The notes beneath the pieces are model-generated. The model ran no database searches and was not told where the DNA came from. It saw nothing but the letters and a program-made list of their open reading frames with translations. DNA of 34,459 nt, taken from contig JAGWSF010000091.1 in the NCBI GenBank assembly GCA_028876385.1, forward strand, positions 1 to 34,459, written 5' to 3'. The position numbers and the translations under genes are program-made. Origin of the DNA: Acidobacteriota bacterium. Its GTDB lineage: Bacteria > Actinomycetota > Acidimicrobiia > Acidimicrobiales > Palsa-688. The first letter of the stretch is position 1; the number at the start of each line of letters is the position of its first letter. Of the stretch, positions 30,341-34,459 are shown in pieces.

Positions 30341-30868
30341 CTATGAACGTAAGAGCGGGTCCTCGAAGTCGCCTGATGAGCGGCGGAGATCGGTGAGGAC
30401 GGCCACCAGATGCTCCACCTGATCCGGGGCGAGCCCCGGATCGGAGAAGACGGCCTCGTTCAGCACGACGGTGGCCTCCCCCGCCAGAGCCCGACCGGCC
30501 GGCGTGATGTGGGCCAGCGTGGTCCGGCGGTCGGTCGGGTGGGCCACCCGGGCGATCAGCCCCTGGTCCTCGAGGCGGTCGACGGCGTTGGTGACGCTGG
30601 TCGGGTGGACCTGCAGGCGCGCTCCCAGCTTGTTGAGCGGCAGGGCCCCCTGCCGGCTGAAGGTCAGCACCATGAGCAGCTCGTAGCGGGCGAAGCTGAG
30701 CCCGAGCGGGCGCAGCCGCGACTCCACCCGGGCCATGTAGATCTGATGGGCGCGGATCACCGAGGTCACCGCGGCCATGCCGGGGGCCGCCTCCGACCAG
30801 CCGTGATCGGCCCACTGCCGGCGGGCCTCGGCGATGGGGTCCAGACGTAAAGGACGCCGGCTGCTCAC
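30341..30868 (-). CDS. MarR-family transcriptional regulator
   Basis: A 175-residue MarR winged-helix repressor: LSFARYELLMVLTFSRQGALPLNKLGARLQVHPTSVTNAVDRLEDQGLI is the DNA-binding region, with the wing ATDRRTTLAHITPAGR-like segment after it. These dimers sense small molecules or oxidation. The GTG start overlaps the NUDIX stop as GTGA. It is the last gene of the NERD-NUDIX-MarR operon, so it may autoregulate it from a distance. It converges on herA. Confidence 0.9.
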   Translation of the reverse strand: MSSRRPLRLDPIAEARRQWADHGWSEAAPGMAAVTSVIRAHQIYMARVESRLRPLGLSFARYELLMVLTFSRQGALPLNKLGARLQVHPTSVTNAVDRLEDQGLIARVAHPTDRRTTLAHITPAGRALAGEATVVLNEAVFSDPGLAPDQVEHLVAVLTDLRRSSGDFEDPLLRS

Positions 30869-31569
30869 CGGCCCATCTCGACGGTCCAACCGGCGGGGTC
30901 GAGCACCAGCCGGCGGCGGGGACCGGACCGGTCCATGTCGGCGTCGTCGTAGCCGGCGTCGCCCGCCCACAGGCAGGCCGACATACCCGTCTCGGCCGAC
31001 GTGGCCAGGTGGGTCTCGAAGCGGGGCGGCTCGGCCGCGGCCGCCGCCGCGGCGATGGCGGCCTCGGTATCCGCCTGCTGGTCCAGCCACCACAGGGTCA
31101 TGAAAGTCGGAGGCGCCAACTCGATGACCCCCGTTTGGCGCAGCCCGATGGCCTCCGAGGGTCGCATCCAGCGATGCTCGTGGATCTCCACCTGGTCCAC
31201 GACGACCTCGGCCGTTCCCGCCGCCGCGGCCAGGAAGAACCAGGTGGCGTAGCGTCTCGGTGCGCCGGGGGGCGGGAACCAGAACGACAGCACCACCAGC
31301 GACGCCGGGTCCAGCTCGATGGCCGCCTCCTCGCGCGCCTCGCGCACCGCGGCGACGCGGGCCGCGGTGACCTCGTCGCTCGCCGCCGCGTCGGTGAGGT
31401 CGGCCGGGTCGACCTGGCCCCCGGGGAAGACCCACATACCGCCGAAGGTCCCTCTCGAGCTGCGCCGCAGCATCAGCACCTCCAGGCCGCCGGGCCCATC
31501 CCGCAAGGGGACGACGGTGGCCGCCGGCACCCTCTGGTCCGGATGCGCCGTCGGCACCTCCCCGCTCAA
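30865..31569 (-). CDS. NUDIX hydrolase
   Basis: A 234-residue NUDIX pyrophosphatase. The NUDIX box is split by a longer loop: GGQVDPADL, then about 14 residues, then the catalytic helix VREAREEAAIEL (RE-x-x-EE core). This long-loop form resembles CoA/acyl-CoA diphosphatase-like NUDIX proteins rather than MutT. A C-terminal segment carries LAPPTFMTLWWL. TTG 31569 overlaps the NERD stop as TTGA; GTG 31557 is an alternative start. The substrate is unknown; it may sanitise a nucleotide derivative. Confidence 0.85.
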   Translation of the reverse strand: MSGEVPTAHPDQRVPAATVVPLRDGPGGLEVLMLRRSSRGTFGGMWVFPGGQVDPADLTDAAASDEVTAARVAAVREAREEAAIELDPASLVVLSFWFPPPGAPRRYATWFFLAAAAGTAEVVVDQVEIHEHRWMRPSEAIGLRQTGVIELAPPTFMTLWWLDQQADTEAAIAAAAAAAEPPRFETHLATSAETGMSACLWAGDAGYDDADMDRSGPRRRLVLDPAGWTVEMGR

Positions 31570-32270
31570 CGGGACCGCCTGGGGGCCAGACCGGCGTCCA
31601 CGGCCCGGCAGACCTCCCTGATCTCCGCCCGACCGAGCCGGCGTCGACCGCGCCGGACCCGGGCCGCCACCTCCGAGGCGGGAACGATCCGCACCCCCCG
31701 GCAGCGGACGCCTCGACGGGCCAGCCCCTCGCCGTGGAGGGCGACCAGCGGCCGCACCCGAACCGGTCGGCCCAGCCGGGTCTCGAGAACGGCGGCCACG
31801 GTCTCGGCCTCCCAGCGGACGGTTTCGACGTCGAGTCGGCGGCCCCCCACCCGGACCGATCTCCATCCCGCCTCGATCGGAGCCCGGGTCGCCTTGCTGT
31901 CTATGAGCCACACGCCGGTCGGGCCGGCGACCACGTGATCCAGATTGGCGGGGCTGCCGGGCACCGCAAGATCGTGCCAGACCGACCAGCGCCGGGGGGA
32001 CAACGATTCGAGCACCGCCGCGGTCAGGCGCTCCCCCTTCGCCCCCCGCCGCCAGCGGTCGAGATCCCGTCCATCCTGGCCGGCCAGCGCCGTGGCCGCC
32101 GTAGTCAGCGCCACCGCGGCGAGGACCACCGCCGCCGGCGCCGGCCAACCCCTGACCGCGACCAGCCCCGCCAGAGCCGCCACCGCGGCGGCCGCCACCA
32201 GCCGCCGCCACCTACGGTGACGCAGGCTCCGGTAGCGCTCCAGCGCGCTCGCTCCCGCCTCGGTGACCAC
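31566..32270 (-). CDS. Membrane-anchored NERD (nuclease-related) domain protein
   Basis: A 234-residue protein. Two hydrophobic segments lie at about 25-45 and 47-67, followed by a cytoplasmic NERD domain (about 78-180): RGAKGERLTAAVLESL, NLDHVVAGPTGVWLIDSKA. The Glu, Asp and DxK residues match the catalytic pattern of PD-(D/E)xK-like nucleases to which NERD is related, so nuclease activity is possible but unproven. The start is GTG 32270, six bases after TACAGT. It is divergent from sbcD with a 60-bp gap. Confidence 0.82.
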   Translation of the reverse strand: MVTEAGASALERYRSLRHRRWRRLVAAAAVAALAGLVAVRGWPAPAAVVLAAVALTTAATALAGQDGRDLDRWRRGAKGERLTAAVLESLSPRRWSVWHDLAVPGSPANLDHVVAGPTGVWLIDSKATRAPIEAGWRSVRVGGRRLDVETVRWEAETVAAVLETRLGRPVRVRPLVALHGEGLARRGVRCRGVRIVPASEVAARVRRGRRRLGRAEIREVCRAVDAGLAPRRSR

Positions 32271-32276
32271 CCCCCG

Positions 32277-32282
32277 ACTGTA
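32277..32282 (-). promoter_or_regulatory. Leaderless-type -10 (TACAGT) of the NERD operon
   Basis: TACAGT on the minus strand is six bases before GTG 32270, within the 60-bp gap shared with sbcD. Confidence 0.5.
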
Positions 32283-32330
32283 AACCACATCGTTGGTATT
32301 CGTCTCACCTGTCTGGTTTGCTGGAGTTGT

Positions 32331-33488
32331 ATGCGAATCGCCGCCCTTGGGGACGCCCATCTGGGCCGCTCCTACTACCCCTACACGACCGACGGGGGGG
32401 TCAATCAGCGCGAGCACGACTTCGAGCTGTCGTTCGAAGCGGCGGTGGACCTGGCCCTGGCCGAACAGCCCGACCTGATCGTCTGGCTGGGTGACATCTT
32501 CGACCATCCGCGGCCGACCTACCGCTCCTACCGGGTGGCCCAGCGGGCCCTGCAGCGCATCCGGGACCACGGCATCCGGGTGGCGCTCATCACCGGCAAC
32601 CACGACACCCCCCGCCTGCCCGGCAAGGGCAGCCCGTACAGCTCCCTCGCCGACACCTTCCCGGAGATGCATTTCGCCCACCGCCTGGCCTACGAGCGCT
32701 TCGACCTCCCCGGCCTGGTGATACACGCCGTCCCCCAGACCCTGACCGTAGAGGCGGCCAGGACGGCCCTCGCCGAGGCCGCCGAGCAACGCCGCCCCGG
32801 CGTGACCAACCTGCTGCTCACCCACCCCCGGATCACGCAGCTCCAGCCCCGCTACGCCGACATCAACGAGATCGAGGTGGACGCCGGGCTCCTGCAATCG
32901 GATCTGGTGCTGCTCGGCCACTACCACACCTTCGCCCGGGTCGGCCCGGCCATGTGGTACGCCGGGGCGCCCGACTCGTTCAGCTTCGCCGACGATCCCG
33001 ACCAGCCCAAGGGCATCGTGGTCCTCGACACCGACTCCGGCGAGTGCCGCCTGGTCCCGCTCGCCGGGCGGCGCCCCCTCGTCACCCTCGACCCGGTCTA
33101 CGCCCTGGGCGTGGACCCCACCGATCTGCAGCTCCGCCTCCTCGAGCGGGCCGCGTCGGTTCCCGCCGGCGCCGTGGCCCGGCTCTACGTGGAAGGCGTG
33201 GATCCCGACGTGTGGCGTCTGCTGGACCACCTGGCCATCCGTGACGCTGCCGGGGCGGCCCTGCATCTCAAGTTGGAGCCGTCGTTCGTGGCCGCCGCCA
33301 TGCACGCCGAGCTGCCTACGGTGTCGGGCTTGGGGGCCCAGTGGGACGGCTACCTGGCCGCCCAGGATCTGACCGGGCTGGACCGGGACCGGGTGCGCCG
33401 CCTCGGCCACGAATACCTCGACCGGGCCATCACCGGATCGGACAGCATCACCGGAGCGGACAGCACCGCGGGCGGCCCGACTTGCTGA
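32331..33488 (+). CDS. sbcD: SbcD/Mre11-family DNA repair exonuclease subunit
   Basis: A 385-residue metallophosphoesterase with all Mn2+-binding motifs: GDAHLG (D8, H10), GDIFDH (D55), GNHD (N90, H91, D92), LLLTHPR (H165) and GHYH (H197, H199). It forms the nuclease dimer of the SbcCD/Mre11-Rad50 complex that opens hairpins and blocked ends. The ATG is supported by CTGGAG about five bases upstream. The stop overlaps the start of sbcC by seven bases. Confidence 0.93.
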   Translation: MRIAALGDAHLGRSYYPYTTDGGVNQREHDFELSFEAAVDLALAEQPDLIVWLGDIFDHPRPTYRSYRVAQRALQRIRDHGIRVALITGNHDTPRLPGKGSPYSSLADTFPEMHFAHRLAYERFDLPGLVIHAVPQTLTVEAARTALAEAAEQRRPGVTNLLLTHPRITQLQPRYADINEIEVDAGLLQSDLVLLGHYHTFARVGPAMWYAGAPDSFSFADDPDQPKGIVVLDTDSGECRLVPLAGRRPLVTLDPVYALGVDPTDLQLRLLERAASVPAGAVARLYVEGVDPDVWRLLDHLAIRDAAGAALHLKLEPSFVAAAMHAELPTVSGLGAQWDGYLAAQDLTGLDRDRVRRLGHEYLDRAITGSDSITGADSTAGGPTC

Positions 33489-34459
33489 TCAAGCGTCTCT
33501 ACCTGCGCAACTTCCGGGTCTACGAGGACGAGCTCGACCTCGAGATTCCCCCCGGCCTGGTCGGCATCTACGGCCCCAACGGGGCGGGCAAGTCGACCCT
33601 CCTCGAGGCCATCCTCTTCACCCTCTGGGGGAAGGCCCGCACGACCAAGGACCAGATCCGCTCCTCGGGGGTCGGCGGCGAGTGCGTCACCGAGGTGGAG
33701 TTCGAGCACGAAGGCCACCTGTACCTGGTCCGCCGTTCGCTGCGCGGGCTTAACTCCCAGGTCAGCGTCGAAGCCCACTGCGACGGTGCTCTCATGTCCA
33801 CCGGGACCCGCGACGCCGAGCGGTTCGTGGAGTCGGTGCTCGGGATGGACGACGCCGCCTTCCGGGCGTCGGTGTTCACCGAGCAGAAGCAGCTGGCCGC
33901 CTTCTCCAACCAGTCGCCCGCCGACCGGCGGCGCCTGGTGCTGCAGCTGCTCGGCATCACCCCCCTCGACGCCGCCCGCGACACCGCCCGGCGTGACGCC
34001 CGGGAGCTCACCGCCAACCACGACCGCCTGCGGGGGATGCTCGCCGATCTGGCTTCGCTCGAGGTGGACGCGGCCGACACCCGGGCCCGGGCCGAGGCCT
34101 CGGCGGTCACCGCCCGGGAGGAGGCGACCGCCGCCGGCGCCGCCCGGGACCGCGCCGAGCGGGCCGCCGCCGCCTTCCACCTCGAGGACCTCCGCCGCCA
34201 GGAGTACGAGGGGCTGGTGCTCGAGGGGCGGGCCGCCCGCCAGGAGCTCGACGCCGCCACCGCCGAGGTGGAGACCCGGGTCGGCGAGCTCGGCCAGCTG
34301 GAGGGTCTCGAGGCCGACCTCATCAGCCTGGACCGGGCGGCCGCCGGCGCCGAGGCCACCGAGGCCCTCCTCGAGGTGCTGAGCGCGGCGAGCGCGGCGG
34401 CCGTCGCCGCGGCCCGCCCCGACCCCGGCCGGCGTCCGCCTGAGCCCGACGAGGGGCCC
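33482..34459 (+). CDS. sbcC: SbcC/Rad50-family ATPase, N-terminal part
   Basis: The first 326 codons of an SMC-like ATPase; the gene runs off the right edge. The N-terminus LIKRLYLRNFRVYEDELDLEIPPG precedes the Walker A GPNGAGKST (31-39), and FTEQKQLAAFSNQSPADRRR is the Q-loop region. From about residue 175 the protein is Ala/Glu/Arg-rich and forms the ascending coiled coil. The TTG start (33482) overlaps the sbcD stop; adjacent CTG and ATC codons leave a little doubt. It drives SbcD by ATP-dependent clamping of DNA. Confidence 0.92.
   Translation, partial: MLIKRLYLRNFRVYEDELDLEIPPGLVGIYGPNGAGKSTLLEAILFTLWGKARTTKDQIRSSGVGGECVTEVEFEHEGHLYLVRRSLRGLNSQVSVEAHCDGALMSTGTRDAERFVESVLGMDDAAFRASVFTEQKQLAAFSNQSPADRRRLVLQLLGITPLDAARDTARRDARELTANHDRLRGMLADLASLEVDAADTRARAEASAVTAREEATAAGAARDRAERAAAAFHLEDLRRQEYEGLVLEGRAARQELDAATAEVETRVGELGQLEGLEADLISLDRAAAGAEATEALLEVLSAASAAAVAAARPDPGRRPPEPDEGP

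Overview
The window is about 34.5 kb of dense, very GC-rich bacterial DNA (roughly 70% G+C by eye) with about 33 protein genes, no rRNA, tRNA or CRISPR array that I could see, and no insertion sequence. WhiB, the septation protein SepH, a PimB-like mannosyltransferase, bacterial Ku and a class II (B12) ribonucleotide reductase together point to an actinobacterium. NurA-HerA next to Mre11/Rad50-type SbcCD suggests a deep lineage such as Acidimicrobiia, but that placement is inference.

Layout. 1-806 (-) is the start of nrdJ, with a well-formed promoter and NrdR-box-like palindromes; 807-1333 is the only long intergenic region and holds an orphan intrinsic terminator and several hairpins. 1334-2815 (+) is glpK. 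2900-8834 and up to 13973 (-) is a run of housekeeping genes: an ACT protein; an SDR-ROK kinase-AlaC-PlsC operon; a SepH-QueG-PimB-like-SRPBCC-TrmH operon; and an NYN ribonuclease coupled to a tiny Cys-rich protein. 14044-14322 (+) is a stand-alone AsnC-type effector domain; whiB-trpD follow on (-).

15858-18746 (-) is an oxidative-stress operon: PerR/Fur, rubrerythrin, a strong intrinsic terminator, a GlpC-like iron-sulfur protein and DUF3501. Diverging from it at 18805-23532 (+) is glpD, an alkyl-DHAP-synthase-like flavoenzyme and a second FGGY kinase whose glycerol-binding residues have changed. Then come a Pr6Pr-type membrane protein, a DUF2252 protein and an unknown membrane-anchored protein.

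26816-34459 is a DNA double-strand-break repair island: Ku (-) divergent from nurA-herA (+), a NERD-NUDIX-MarR operon (-), and sbcD-sbcC (+), the last running off the window. It places end-joining (Ku) beside two resection machines (NurA-HerA and SbcCD).

A recurrent signal explains many gene starts: nine transcription-unit-leading genes have a TANNNT hexamer exactly 6 or 7 bases before an ATG/GTG start, the signature of leaderless mRNAs. Downstream operon genes are instead chained by ATGA, GTGA or TTGA start/stop overlaps.
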